Source of the DNA: a bacterium
GTDB taxonomy: Bacteria; Patescibacteriota; Saccharimonadia; Saccharimonadales; UBA4665
Length of the DNA: 64,000 nt
Reading direction: 5' to 3'
Assembly (NCBI GenBank): GCA_021803105.1
Contig: JAJZMC010000010.1
Coordinates: forward strand, 1 to 64,000
Shown: positions 6,821 to 16,557 of the stretch, piece by piece
Layout: each line of letters starts with the position of its first letter
How positions within the stretch are numbered: position 1 is the first letter of the stretch
Made by a program: the position numbers and the translations under genes
The notes under the pieces: generated by a model
Databases searched by the model: none
Told to the model about the DNA's origin: nothing
What the model saw: only the letters and a program-made list of their open reading frames with translations

Positions 6821-7840
6821 CTACTTAGAACTTTGTACTTTTATGTTTTGAATCGTACTAATAGGTTGAGAACCATTAAACTCTGTTACCAGAGTATTGT
6901 ATTCGTTACTCAGTAAATTATACTGATTAATAGCAGTGTTTTCCTGCGCAATATAATTTTTATAGATATTATAATTATAGGTATCTTCATAGGCATTACC
7001 CGCTGATGCCCAAGCAAGACTATCTGCATAAGCAACATTTGCCAAACTATCATCAGAAGTAATAGTAGAACGTATTTGTTTAAGTTGTGTTTGTTCGTTT
7101 TGGAACGTTGATATAACTTGATTATAGTTATCAACTGTCAGCTGACGATTAATAAAATATGGTGCATAAAATTGTTCTAGATTTGGTGATAATTTACTGA
7201 ATTCAGTTCCCAATAATGAAAATAACTCTAAATCTCTATAACCAGGTTCGGTTTTAGCAAAATTTACAACTTGCGTATTAAGACTAACGCTATGTAATGA
7301 ATTATAATTAGCTTCTATTGCCTGTACTAAACTACTACTCTGACTGCTACCAGATAAACTAAAATAAATTAAATGCAACATTTCATAACTAGCTGTAACA
7401 ATTTCTTGATCGTATAGATTAGGAGGCATCTGTCGAATGAAAATTTGGCCAGTAGCATGATTATTAGAATTTGGCACAAAACAACCTTGCTCGATGAACC
7501 CGTTTTTATTATTTGCCGCAGCATTACCTGCACAATCTACACGCATTTGAGCATCCGTTGCAAACTGTGGTTTAGCTCGTAAAAACACTAGTTCTCCTCG
7601 TTGATTCATACCCGCTTGTTGCGCAAGAGCTATCATTGCAGGATTAGCATTTTTTAATACTAACTGATTAGAAAAAGATTGATAATAAATTATGATAACC
7701 CCAATAATTAGAGCAAATATAAATATTGCTAAAGCAATAAGATAGTGTTTGTTGTCCTTCTGTTTTTTATCTGGCATTGATTTTAATTCATTATTTATAT
7801 TAGGTTCTGGTTCACTTTGATCATTAAATAATTCTGCCAT
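6821..7840 (-). CDS. Single-pass membrane protein with degenerate metalloprotease-like motif
   Basis: A 339-residue protein with a charged cytoplasmic N-terminus (1-32), one membrane helix (about 33-54) and a large outer domain. Around residue 150 it has VTASYEMLHLIYFSL. In similar proteins I would expect a His at the Tyr position, giving an HExxH zinc motif; here it reads YEMLH, so zinc catalysis is doubtful. Helical, Asn/Gln-rich sequence fills the C-terminal third. No named family is recognised with certainty. It is convergent with the surface-stalk gene at 6442-6798, 22 nt away. Confidence 0.6.
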   Translation of the reverse strand: MAELFNDQSEPEPNINNELKSMPDKKQKDNKHYLIALAIFIFALIIGVIIIYYQSFSNQLVLKNANPAMIALAQQAGMNQRGELVFLRAKPQFATDAQMRVDCAGNAAANNKNGFIEQGCFVPNSNNHATGQIFIRQMPPNLYDQEIVTASYEMLHLIYFSLSGSSQSSSLVQAIEANYNSLHSVSLNTQVVNFAKTEPGYRDLELFSLLGTEFSKLSPNLEQFYAPYFINRQLTVDNYNQVISTFQNEQTQLKQIRSTITSDDSLANVAYADSLAWASAGNAYEDTYNYNIYKNYIAQENTAINQYNLLSNEYNTLVTEFNGSQPISTIQNIKVQSSK

Positions 7841-8441
7841 ATATTAAACATTATACAAATATATAAAGCATACAAACAAATACTATTTACAGTTACATCC
7901 GGAAAACATTAATAAATTAAAATAACTTATTAAACCTGATAATCTAAATTTAATATTATAATTTTAAATTATAACTAATAGCTATGAAATTAGCTACAAA
8001 CTATAAATATACAAATATCTCACTCCAAGATAATAAACAGTTATTTACAAGATTATTATGTCATTCATCTCTAACACATATATAAGGAGTATCACATACA
8101 TTAAATGAACAATTCTCTAAAACATACTCTTCTAAACATACCTGTTTATACCTAGATTCTCCAATTTTTGTATATAATCGTTGCTTTATTTATACTATCT
8201 GTTTCTATAATGGTACATAAAAGAACTACTACTGAAATTATATAATTCATAATTGGTATAATCTTAGTCAATATTATTTAGCGACTGGCTATACAATAAA
8301 CCATTTATACATGAACAATATCCACTAAACTAAAGTCAATCAAGCTTAGTTAAAAAATACGACTATATAACATTCAATAAGTATACCTCTATGAAATTTT
8401 TAACACATATTTACCGTATACTTTTACGAAATAATTTACTA
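7841..8441. other. Long non-coding gap with a possible broken membrane peptide gene
   Basis: No intact gene is seen in about 600 very AT-rich bases. A plus-strand frame 8105-8245 begins MNNSLKHTLL, has an in-frame TAG at 8153-8155 and continues into a hydrophobic segment (FLYIIVALFILSVSIM) before TAA. It could be a dead small membrane-protein gene; AAGGAG lies upstream, but too far for good spacing. Nothing else is recognisable. Confidence 0.3.
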
Positions 8442-9017
8442 TTAGAATATTACTTTAGTATGTGGTAATTTACTTTTTAAATTATTAATTTGAGCTATTG
8501 TTAGTGGATTACCAGAAAGATTTAGTTCTTTAAGCTTAGTAAGTAAAAATATTTCGCTTGGTAAGCTACTAATTTTATTGTTACTGAGATCTAAAATTTG
8601 TAAATGTGTAAGCAAACCAATTTGAGAGGGTATACCAGTCATCTGATTATTACTTATTTCAAGTGTCCTTAGTGGCATATTACAGATTTGCCCAATCAAG
8701 TTACCCTGCAACTGATTATGATTAAGATTTAAAATACTAATATTTCTCATGCCACCCATTTGAGTGGGTAAATTCCCTAGTTGATTATATGACAATTTAA
8801 GCTAAGTTACCTGAGTTTGATCATAAATATGTGATCCAACACTTGTTAAATTATTATGACTAAGATTTAGTACATCAGTTTTAATTTGACCTGAACTGGG
8901 AATAACACAAGATAAGGCAGAAGCAGAATTTTGTGATCTAACACCATCAAAGATTATCCAACTACCTAGAACAAGTACAGTTATAACTAATATTGTTATT
9001 GCAAAATTTTTCTTCAT
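8442..9017 (-). pseudogene. Secreted leucine-rich-repeat protein interrupted by an in-frame TAG
   Basis: A start at 9017 gives MKKNFAITILVITVLVLGSW, a signal or anchor helix. Repeats of the form L-x-L-S-x-N-x-L follow (LNLSHNNLTSV, LKLSYNQLGNLP, LNLNHNQLQG, LEISNNQMTGIP, LDLSNNKISSLP, LNLSGNPL). A single TAG at 8804-8802 falls inside the second repeat and the frame continues unbroken after it. Without the stop it would be about 191 residues. Other genes here, such as gltX, use TAG as a real stop, so this is best read as a nonsense mutation. Restart at a TTG (8795) would give a repeat protein without a signal. Confidence 0.75.
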
Positions 9018-9084
9018 AAGTAACTAATTTCTTATCTGATTAATTTGATAAAAAGTCCTTTTTTAAAAGAACTCTTTCCAAATA

Positions 9085-9294
9085 TTACTTATTACTATTT
9101 CTAATCATTCGAGCTCTATGCCTAATATTATGCTTCATTATAGATATATTGCCCAAAAACTCAGAGTCTGATTTCGAAGAAACATATATATCAAAATTAT
9201 CTTCTGGCTCGTTAGCATTATAAAGATATTCTCGAATTTTAACTTTGGAATGTTTTTGATATTTGTTAGATAATCCATTTGTAATATAAGACAT
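9085..9294 (-). CDS. Small hypothetical protein
   Basis: A 69-residue basic protein with a Shine-Dalgarno-like AAAGGAAA 6 nt before the ATG, which supports real translation. It has no membrane segment or known motif; the C-terminus is rich in Arg, His and Lys (KHNIRHRARMIRNSNK). It stands alone in the decaying region upstream of the LRR gene. Confidence 0.5.
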   Translation of the reverse strand: MSYITNGLSNKYQKHSKVKIREYLYNANEPEDNFDIYVSSKSDSEFLGNISIMKHNIRHRARMIRNSNK

Positions 9295-9503
9295 ATTATT
9301 TCCTTTCGTTATTTTGTTATGTCACCAATAATAATAGTTACACTCTCCCACAGATACCTAACTAACATTCATGATTACCTTAATTATTGTATATATAGTA
9401 ATGTAGTGTCTGTGCGGCAAATCACGGACTAAAGTTATATTGAAATAAATAATAGTTGATTATCAAAAAATTAGTAAATAAAAATCCTATCTTCAATCAA
9501 TCC

Positions 9504-9530
9504 ATGACTTTAAAAAAATAATGATATAAT
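9504..9530 (+). promoter_or_regulatory. Extended -10 promoter of the GT4 gene
   Basis: TGATATAAT (9522-9530) is a good extended -10. A weak ATGACT -35-like box lies 15 nt upstream. The leader is about 25 nt. The gap from 9295 to here shows no gene. Confidence 0.5.
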
Positions 9531-9562
9531 ACGATGGTTAATAGTGAGTAAAAAATAATTGC

Positions 9563-10732
9563 ATGAAGCACTTACGTGTTGCAATGATCGCACCACCATG
9601 GTTACCTATACCTCCTAACGGATATGGCGGTATTGAAAATGTTTTAGCAGTCTTAGTACCTTCATTAATAAAACTTGGAGTAAGTGTTGAATTATTCACT
9701 GTAGGTGAAAGTACAATAGTTGCTAGCAAAAACCACTGGTTATATAAAACTGGTCAGTATAGTTATTTACATCAACCGCATTATGATATGTTTCCAACAG
9801 CAGCAGCTCACATGCTTTTTGCTCTCAATACCATCAATCAAGATAATAAATTCGATATTATTCATTCTCACACATCCTATATTGGTCCTACGATGCTTGC
9901 GTACGCTAATAATACTTTACCACCAACACTACATACTCTACACGGACCATCATTTACCAATTCAGCCGGAAAACCAGATAACTTACCTATCTGGAATCAA
10001 TTAGGTACATCAAAAAGATTTTACTATGCAGGTATCTCACATAATATGATGAGAAATACTCCAAAAACAATTAAACATCAAGTCTTATCACCGGTGTATA
10101 ATGGCGTAGACATAACTCAATTTCCATTTATTAATAAAAAAGAAGATTACTTTATAACCTTAGCTCGCTTTCACCCAGACAAAGGACAATACCACGCTAT
10201 CAAAGCTTGTCTAAAAGATAACTACAAATTAAAAATGGCTGGTGTAGTTGGTGACATTACTAGTCCAAAACAAGTAATGATGGAACTGGCCAACCCACTA
10301 AGTTCATATAGAGCTCTTATCGATTTTCGTTATTTTAGCGACTATATCTTCCCATATCTCAATGATCAAATTGAATATGTTGGTGATTTAAGTGGCCAAA
10401 AAAAACTTAATTTTATAAGTCACGCTAAGGCTTTATTATTTCCTATTCAATGGGAAGAACCTTTTGGTATGGCACCAATTGAAGCTCTAGCCTGCGGTAC
10501 TCCCGTTATAGCTATGGCACGAGGTGCCTTACCAGAAATCATCCAACATGGTTTCAATGGTTTTTTGGCTAATAATGATCGTGAATTTAATTACTATATG
10601 AAAAGAGTAGGGGACATTGATCCATCCAATTGTCGGATATCAGTTGAAAAAAAATTCTCTGCCGAAATAATGGCTAAAAAATACTTAAAAACTTATCAAA
10701 AAATTATTAAAATGTCATTTAACTCTCTATAA
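9563..10732 (+). CDS. GT4-family glycosyltransferase
   Basis: A 389-residue GT-B enzyme. The N-terminal glycine loop is PNGYGGIEN (about 18-26). The nucleotide-sugar-binding EPFGMAPIEALACGTPVIA segment (about 297-315) carries the E-x7-E motif of GT4 retaining transferases. A DKGQ segment after the interdomain linker (about 213) is also typical. It transfers a sugar from a nucleotide donor to an unknown acceptor in the cytoplasm. It is convergent with, and overlaps by 14 bp, a glucan-hydrolase gene, so both may act on a storage or surface glucan. An MshA-like role in thiol synthesis is possible but not supported by position. Confidence 0.9.
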   Translation: MKHLRVAMIAPPWLPIPPNGYGGIENVLAVLVPSLIKLGVSVELFTVGESTIVASKNHWLYKTGQYSYLHQPHYDMFPTAAAHMLFALNTINQDNKFDIIHSHTSYIGPTMLAYANNTLPPTLHTLHGPSFTNSAGKPDNLPIWNQLGTSKRFYYAGISHNMMRNTPKTIKHQVLSPVYNGVDITQFPFINKKEDYFITLARFHPDKGQYHAIKACLKDNYKLKMAGVVGDITSPKQVMMELANPLSSYRALIDFRYFSDYIFPYLNDQIEYVGDLSGQKKLNFISHAKALLFPIQWEEPFGMAPIEALACGTPVIAMARGALPEIIQHGFNGFLANNDREFNYYMKRVGDIDPSNCRISVEKKFSAEIMAKKYLKTYQKIIKMSFNSL

Positions 10733-12236
10733 ACGTAACCTGACTTAATATTTTCTTTTCAAAATTTTTTTTACGAACTTCTAGTGCAAAAACAGGTAAG
10801 TGTCTTTTCAATTTAATTGCTAATATCGCAGCCGCCGTCCAAGCTTGAACATCTTGTGGTGGTTGCTCTAACGTATTAAATCGCTTATTAATATCATCAT
10901 ATACTTCCACCAAACGAGTGTTTAAACGCAAAACATTATCCAGATCACCTCTAAAATATTCGGGTAATCGATGAACAACTGTAATGTCTTTTAATAATAT
11001 TTTTCGTAAAAAATTAGCTAAGCCATAATAACCATGATTTTCCAGGCCTTGGAGAATTAAATAATTATCCCAGGTCCAAACACTACCATTATGATAAGCA
11101 CCTGGTCGAAAACGTAGTTCATTACTAGCTAAAGTACGAATACCACTAGCACTCAGGAGCTCTGGTGAAAATAATTGTGATATAACGGCATGGCGTCTGG
11201 TTGTAGTATCAATATCGTTACCTTTTAATAACTGCGAGTGCAATAAGTGACCCATATTAGAAGTACGGACTGCAAGTTGTCTAAGTTGACCTCGATGGTC
11301 ACGATCAGTTCCTAAAACAAAATAACCGCCCAACTCATCTATCCAAAAATATTTAGCAATCTGTTGACTTAAATGATTGGCACGCTCTTTTAATTCCTGA
11401 ACCCTATGAGATTTATCAAAGCCTAACTCATAATAACTGGCAGCGTCCAACAAAGCATCGACTGTAACTCGTTGCACCTCAACTGAAGCAATCCCTTGTT
11501 TATGGTTAGCTATCTTCCCGTCAGCATGAAAATAACTATCCCATGAATCTTTCCAAGCCTGATTTTCTATACCGTTAGGATTAGCTCGTTTAAATTCTAA
11601 TAAGCCTTCTTTATTAGCAGATAATCTATTTAAAATCCAACTAACAGCACTAGAGAGGGCATTAGCAATATTGCATTTTTCTCCAGCTCGATTAACATAT
11701 TCATAAGTCATAATTTTATAATCTTTTTCAAACTTGCAATAAGCAATTAATGTTCTAATAAATTCCGGAGTAGCATCAACCGATCCATAATATGGCCACT
11801 TCCAATTAAGTTGCTTCGTGAGTTGACGAGCTATTGGGTCAATCTTTGGATCCCTTGCTTCATGAATAATACGACCTGGCTCTTCTTCGCTTAAAATATC
11901 AAATTTAACGCCCTGTAATTCAGCTAACTTTATTAAAGTAGTCTCTGCTAATTTAGGATACTTACTTACTAAATCAATCGCCACTCTTAATGAATCACGA
12001 CCAAATATAGCACTATAACGCTGAAACTCACTATTTCTATCATGATCTTTTAACGATTTAGCAGCCATTACTGGACCAAACTCACCAATCTGTCGATAAT
12101 TTTTAGCTTTAGCTAAACCCTCGATAGCCCGCAAACTAGACAAAGAATGAATAGGTGTTTGCTCTTTAAAATATTTTACTTTAACTATTTTTTCACCAAT
12201 CAATAGTCTTGGTAATTCAATATCAGCACCATTCAT
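10719..12236 (-). CDS. Amylo-alpha-1,6-glucosidase-like (alpha/alpha)6 glycoside hydrolase
   Basis: A 505-residue protein with the layout of bacterial glycogen-debranching and GH63/GH15-like hydrolases. It has YSAIFGRDSLRVAIDL (about 75-90), then PEPGR-like EEPGRIIHEARDP, YYGSVDATPEFIRTL (about 150-165) and a C-terminal GAYHNGSVWTWDNYLILQGL (about 383-402), where an active-site acid is expected. These proteins hydrolyse alpha-linked glucans or trim trehalose- and sucrose-like sugars. A -10-like box and AAGG lie just before the ATG. It overlaps the convergent GT4 gene. Substrate is not decided by sequence. Confidence 0.8.
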   Translation of the reverse strand: MNGADIELPRLLIGEKIVKVKYFKEQTPIHSLSSLRAIEGLAKAKNYRQIGEFGPVMAAKSLKDHDRNSEFQRYSAIFGRDSLRVAIDLVSKYPKLAETTLIKLAELQGVKFDILSEEEPGRIIHEARDPKIDPIARQLTKQLNWKWPYYGSVDATPEFIRTLIAYCKFEKDYKIMTYEYVNRAGEKCNIANALSSAVSWILNRLSANKEGLLEFKRANPNGIENQAWKDSWDSYFHADGKIANHKQGIASVEVQRVTVDALLDAASYYELGFDKSHRVQELKERANHLSQQIAKYFWIDELGGYFVLGTDRDHRGQLRQLAVRTSNMGHLLHSQLLKGNDIDTTTRRHAVISQLFSPELLSASGIRTLASNELRFRPGAYHNGSVWTWDNYLILQGLENHGYYGLANFLRKILLKDITVVHRLPEYFRGDLDNVLRLNTRLVEVYDDINKRFNTLEQPPQDVQAWTAAAILAIKLKRHLPVFALEVRKKNFEKKILSQVTFIES

Positions 12237-12486
12237 ACCTTTTTATAATAGCACTTACTTTAAAAAAATTAACCCATATATGAACTTAAAGATACATTAT
12301 TAACTATAAATAACTGACTCTCAAAATATTGATAACACAATACATTTTATACAATAGATATAATCTACTACACAATAAACCAGTAAATACTTTAAATATC
12401 TAACTAATAAAAACCAAGTTATAAATTATAATAGGAAAATGATCATCCAATCTTCATCACCTAAAAATATAAAAGAATAATTTCAA

Positions 12487-13344
12487 ATGCTACTACTATC
12501 TTCCGTTCTTGGTTTAATATCTATGTTTGCTTATGGATTTGCTAGTGCGTTTTCAAAACCATTAGCAAATAAATTTGACCCGATACAAGTAATATATCTG
12601 CGAGGTTTAATAATATGTTTAATTTTAGCTATACTATCTATTCCTCATTATCAAGATTTAGCACACATTAAATATATTTTTCTAGCTCTTGGACTTGGTA
12701 TTGTTGGATATTTACCATCACTAGCTTTTATGTATAGTATTAAAAATAGTCCTTTAGGAATAGTGGCTCCTATAGCAGGTGCATCGCCGTTTATAACCGT
12801 TTTACTATCTTTTATTTTTCTAAACATCCCTATAAAATCATTACAATGGTTAGCTATATTTCTTATAATAATCGCTAACATGGTTGTAGCAATTAACATT
12901 CGAGATTGGCGTAGATCCAATATTTTTAAGTTATCCAGTGGGGTACCATTTGCATTAATGGCCACCATTGGGTGGGGGCTTTTTTATTTTCTTCTAGTTC
13001 CCATTACAAAACATATTGACCCATGGTTATCAGCTTTATTCGTAGAAGTAGGTGTAACATTGATGGCTAGTTTGCATATTCAATTAACAAATCGGAAGTT
13101 AAGTATTAAAGACATCAAAAAAAATCCTATAATCTTAAACGGCATTTTAATATGTCTAGGTACTTTAGGATTTACTATTGGAGTACAGTATTTTAATGTC
13201 GGAATCGTAGAAACTCTTAGTAATTCCACTGCTCTCATAACTATCGTACTTAGTATATATTTGTTTCACGAACACCTTCATTTAAAAGAAAGACTATCAT
13301 CATTAATTATGATACTAGGTATAATAATTCTATCCATTTTTTAA
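12487..13344 (+). CDS. EamA/DMT-family transporter
   Basis: A 285-residue protein with ten predicted membrane helices in two EamA repeats (about 5-135 and 150-283). The N-terminal helix has the family's small-residue pattern (SMFAYGFASAFSKPLANKF), and NSPLGIVAPIAGASPFITVLLSFIFL matches the fourth-helix region. Members export amino acids, nucleosides or other metabolites. No Shine-Dalgarno sequence is visible. The gene is alone in a 250-bp upstream gap without features. Substrate unknown. Confidence 0.85.
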   Translation: MLLLSSVLGLISMFAYGFASAFSKPLANKFDPIQVIYLRGLIICLILAILSIPHYQDLAHIKYIFLALGLGIVGYLPSLAFMYSIKNSPLGIVAPIAGASPFITVLLSFIFLNIPIKSLQWLAIFLIIIANMVVAINIRDWRRSNIFKLSSGVPFALMATIGWGLFYFLLVPITKHIDPWLSALFVEVGVTLMASLHIQLTNRKLSIKDIKKNPIILNGILICLGTLGFTIGVQYFNVGIVETLSNSTALITIVLSIYLFHEHLHLKERLSSLIMILGIIILSIF

Positions 13345-13387
13345 ATTCTAATATGATTATAAAATTAATTTGCTATTATTAATCATT

Positions 13388-13606
13388 ATGGAAATTATCA
13401 ATAATGAATTTGATATACCAGAATCTAACCCACTCAATAATCTGGAAGCCTTCATGATGATTAGTAACGCTCAATATTTTCTAGATAAATATTATCAAGA
13501 AGCTACTAAATCAAAACTTTTAAAAATAGGTAGTTTAATTTTAAAAGAACTGAAATCTGCACGGTTTTATCCTCCAGTAGGATGGATATTTAAAAGTAAC
13601 CTGTAA
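13388..13606 (+). CDS. Small hypothetical protein
   Basis: Read from the ATG at 13388 it is 72 residues (an ATG-less longer form from 13370 adds MLLLII, which is unlikely). It is acidic at the N-terminus (MEIINNEFDIPESNPLNN), then helical with KSKLLKIGSLILKELKS, and ends in YPPVGWIFKSNL. No family is recognised. It lies between the EamA gene and the convergent MscS gene, 3 nt from the latter's stop. Confidence 0.5.
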   Translation: MEIINNEFDIPESNPLNNLEAFMMISNAQYFLDKYYQEATKSKLLKIGSLILKELKSARFYPPVGWIFKSNL

Positions 13607-13609
13607 AAT

Positions 13610-14623
13610 TTATTTAAAACTATCCTTTATCTTCTTAATATACTTATCAGCTTTGTCTTGAGTAACTATTTTTGTGCGAATTTTTCGAGTTTTTCGAGCA
13701 TTATGAACAGCTCGAGCAAGTTTTATTTCTGTATTTTTATCAGCAAATCGAGCCACAATATCGGTTAAAATGATTGGCTGTTTAGAATCAATATCAAGCT
13801 TCTTTAAAATATCAATCGCATTAGATCGTAATAAATAATCCTGACCCGGTGCAGTTTCACCAATTGCCAAAACATGCCAAATACCATGACCTTCATCAAC
13901 TATAGATTTTACCTCTAAAGGACTAATTAATAATGAAGGACCTTTAGGAAGTAATCTATTGGTTTGATGTATTAAATAATCAACTTGTTTAGGATCTGAT
14001 ACAAAAATTTCTAAAGCAATAACCCATGTTCCACGTCTAACAACACTTACCATATTAATATTTTGATTACTATACCAAATAGTTTCACCACTAAAACCTC
14101 GTATTTTAGTTGATCTTAGAGTTATTCGTTCAACAACCCCTTGCATATTATTAGGTTGTAACGTAACTATATCACCAACTCCAAACCATTGTTCTGCCAT
14201 CATACCACCACCAAAAGCAACATCTCTAAGTAAAGGACCAGATAGACCATAGGCTACTACCAAAACTAAAGCGCTAGCTCCAATTAAAGCCGAAGGTTGC
14301 TGACCAGCATGAGTTACAATCCACCAAATATAAAGCCCAACAAGAACAAAAATCAACCTTACTAAAGCCATAGATAAGATTAACATTGTTTCAATTCGTC
14401 GCATAAAAGTAACTGTTCTTAAATTAGTCGATTTATCAGCCCTATTTCCAAACACTAGACTAAGTCGCTGAAGCAAAACAGCCATTATATTACCGACTAT
14501 TAAGCCAGCAATCGTCAATATAATAAACAAAAGAAAAGAGTGAATATTTAAAAACGTATGTCCCAACTGTGATAATGCATTAGTTGAACTTTGTAAAGAA
14601 TTAACTAAATTTGAAAAATCCAT
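13610..14623 (-). CDS. MscS-family mechanosensitive channel
   Basis: A 337-residue protein with three to four N-terminal helices (to about residue 150). The pore helix is followed by SGPLLRDVAFGGGMMAEQWFGVGDIVTLQ, and then the beta domain with GVVERITLRSTKIRGFSGETIWYSNQNI, a hallmark order of MscS (channel, then the conserved loop with T-x-R and P/Y-N). The C-terminal tail is Lys-rich. It releases solutes on hypo-osmotic shock. AAGGA sits 6-7 nt before the ATG. Monocistronic. Confidence 0.9.
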   Translation of the reverse strand: MDFSNLVNSLQSSTNALSQLGHTFLNIHSFLLFIILTIAGLIVGNIMAVLLQRLSLVFGNRADKSTNLRTVTFMRRIETMLILSMALVRLIFVLVGLYIWWIVTHAGQQPSALIGASALVLVVAYGLSGPLLRDVAFGGGMMAEQWFGVGDIVTLQPNNMQGVVERITLRSTKIRGFSGETIWYSNQNINMVSVVRRGTWVIALEIFVSDPKQVDYLIHQTNRLLPKGPSLLISPLEVKSIVDEGHGIWHVLAIGETAPGQDYLLRSNAIDILKKLDIDSKQPIILTDIVARFADKNTEIKLARAVHNARKTRKIRTKIVTQDKADKYIKKIKDSFK

Positions 14624-14797
14624 TTTTGTCCTTTCATCATAATATGTACTACCTAACTTAAATTATTACTAACAATTATAGTTCACTCTCATTTTAATTA
14701 AAAATTACCGACAAGAATAGTTATAACTAAAAACGAAACATTTAATTAACAATCTTCGTTTATATTTTAACGTTAACCAATGTTATTATTAACCAAC

Positions 14798-15235
14798 ATG
14801 AATCATATTAAATATCTATTTAAAACAACACTTAAAACTTTACGCTCTAGAGAAGGTTTTAAACAATTTACTAAATATTGGCTGGGTGGAAATATTTATT
14901 TTTGGAGTGGTTATATTATTTTTGCTATAGGTTATGGATTACTTCATTGGTTTTGGCTTTTAGCAAAAATTATAGCCGACGCGATAAGTTGGACTTTTAA
15001 TTACTTCATCCAACGACATTGGGTATTTGGCAATCAAGCCCATTTTAGTGAAAAAAAACATGCTGGCAGATATGTATTCATTGAAGCTATCGGCTTTATA
15101 ATTGACTACTTAATCATTTGGGGTCTTAAAACTATTGGTATTACACCATATATCGGATACTTTATTTCAGCTGGATTTTTTACCGTTTGGAGTTATCTTT
15201 GGTATCAATATTGGGTATTTCCAAGTGAAAAATAA
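14798..15235 (+). CDS. GtrA-like membrane protein
   Basis: Four membrane helices in about 145 residues (from the second ATG, MNHIKYLF; an upstream ATG at 14780 would add six residues). DAISWTFNYFIQRHWVFGNQ after helix two is the conserved GtrA signature (F-x-x-N/Y-x-x-W-VF). GtrA-family proteins help move polyprenyl-linked sugars or modify cell-surface glycans. No glycosyltransferase is adjacent, so the acceptor is unknown. Confidence 0.85.
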   Translation: MNHIKYLFKTTLKTLRSREGFKQFTKYWLGGNIYFWSGYIIFAIGYGLLHWFWLLAKIIADAISWTFNYFIQRHWVFGNQAHFSEKKHAGRYVFIEAIGFIIDYLIIWGLKTIGITPYIGYFISAGFFTVWSYLWYQYWVFPSEK

Positions 15236-15291
15236 AACTAAGAAAATATTTAATATAGTATCATAATTAATCTTGTTAAATAAATAAACTA

Positions 15292-16227
15292 ATGTTATAT
15301 AATATAAATAAGGTAGATACAAGTATGTCAATAAACCAATCCCAAGAGCAAAATATGCTTTATATAGTGGATAATGCTAATGACAAAAACTGTCGTATTA
15401 TAGCTAATGCTTACCTACAAAATAAAATTCACCTACTCGAGGCTACTAATAGATTATCCCACTACGGATCAAACGGACAATATATTGCCGCTGAACTATG
15501 TCTAGTTAAAGCAGCTACTAGTATTCCAACTCAGGCTTCTTCATGGTTAATATTAGCTCAAAAAAAACTAGAAAATGCATTTGATACTAACAATCATAAT
15601 GACAACTTAAAATTAAAAACATACGAAAGATTACTACAACTTAACATCTTAAAAACAATTCTAATTGATCATGATTTACCATCAGAAAAAATAGTCTATG
15701 ATGAATATAGTAAATTAGTGTCAATTAGTAGTTATTATCTAGACAAATTAGTCAATCAATCTCCCTATAATGATAGAGAGAAGCAAAGTCTCGTTGGAAA
15801 ATTAGGTGAAATTGCAGTTCTAGCCTTGGCTCAACGTTGGGCGTTACGCGAAATTGGTACAAAAGATTGGCTACCAATACAGAGTTTCTTCCATGAAGAT
15901 CATGGTGGTAATTGTCTTTATGTTACAAACCAACCAGCCTGGGATATAACTATTTATGAATCAAAATTAGATCCTCTAAATCCAGTTCAACAAACTCATA
16001 AAATTCAAATTAAAAATAGTCACCCCCAAATTCAAGAACGCTCAAATCATAATAATATACCAACAATTTATATTAATGACGATTTAGCTTCATATCCTAA
16101 TGAACCTTCAGTTTTTAGAAATATACTACTGAGCTGTAATTACGAATTAATGTATCCAACAAAAGCACAAAGACTAAGTCGAGAACTCAACGATAGAACT
16201 GAAAAACTACTTAATATTTTAGACTAA
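15292..16227 (+). CDS. Hypothetical protein, possible nuclease-like C-terminal region
   Basis: A 311-residue soluble protein. The first half is helical with TPR-like texture (AAELCLVKAATSIPTQASSW). The second half begins with SLVGKLGEIAVLALAQRWAL, a helix like those that open PD-(D/E)XK domains, followed by PAWDITIYES and HKIQIKNSH. A D-x-T... Q-I-K pattern could be a nuclease core, but this rests on pattern only. Starts at 15292 and 15325 are both possible. No neighbours suggest a role. Confidence 0.55.
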   Translation: MLYNINKVDTSMSINQSQEQNMLYIVDNANDKNCRIIANAYLQNKIHLLEATNRLSHYGSNGQYIAAELCLVKAATSIPTQASSWLILAQKKLENAFDTNNHNDNLKLKTYERLLQLNILKTILIDHDLPSEKIVYDEYSKLVSISSYYLDKLVNQSPYNDREKQSLVGKLGEIAVLALAQRWALREIGTKDWLPIQSFFHEDHGGNCLYVTNQPAWDITIYESKLDPLNPVQQTHKIQIKNSHPQIQERSNHNNIPTIYINDDLASYPNEPSVFRNILLSCNYELMYPTKAQRLSRELNDRTEKLLNILD

Positions 16228-16267
16228 TTATTTTTTTACTTAATTAAAGAATGATACTATAAATATC

Positions 16268-16522
16268 ATGGAAAATAAGCAGGATGGTTATATACCATAT
16301 AAAGCAACTGCTAAAGAAATTACTGAAGCCGATAATTCTCTAGTGATCCTTTTAGAATCATTGCATCCAAACATCACTCAAGAACAAATAATAATTTTTA
16401 AACACTGGCTTGCCAATAAAATACTGGAAGGTATTGAAATTGGATTAGCTTTAGGCGACGAAAATCCATTAAAATATTCTGATTATTATCTAATGGGTGT
16501 AAGCGACGGACGAAATTTATAA
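16268..16522 (+). CDS. Small hypothetical protein
   Basis: An 84-residue acidic protein with two helices and the ending DYYLMGVSDGRNL. TATAAA (16258-16263) lies 4 nt before the ATG, so the mRNA may be leaderless. It ends 24 nt before the ileS promoter. Family not recognised. Confidence 0.5.
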   Translation: MENKQDGYIPYKATAKEITEADNSLVILLESLHPNITQEQIIIFKHWLANKILEGIEIGLALGDENPLKYSDYYLMGVSDGRNL

Positions 16523-16523
16523 G

Positions 16524-16551
16524 TTGTTTTTTAAATATTTTATTCTATAAT
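16524..16551 (+). promoter_or_regulatory. Promoter of the ileS leader
   Basis: TTGTTT (16524-16529), a 16-nt spacer and a perfect TATAAT (16546-16551). It starts a leader of about 200 nt that folds as a T-box. Confidence 0.65.
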
Positions 16552-16557
16552 GTAGCT

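Noticed and set aside
9563-10732. MshA assignment for the GT4 gene
   Set aside because: It is a clear GT4 enzyme but is 30 kb from the MshC/MshB-like pair and overlaps a glucan-hydrolase gene; sequence alone does not single out MshA.
12651-12968. 105-codon minus-strand frame opposite the EamA gene
   Set aside because: Lies fully inside a clear transporter gene and has no motifs or ribosome site.
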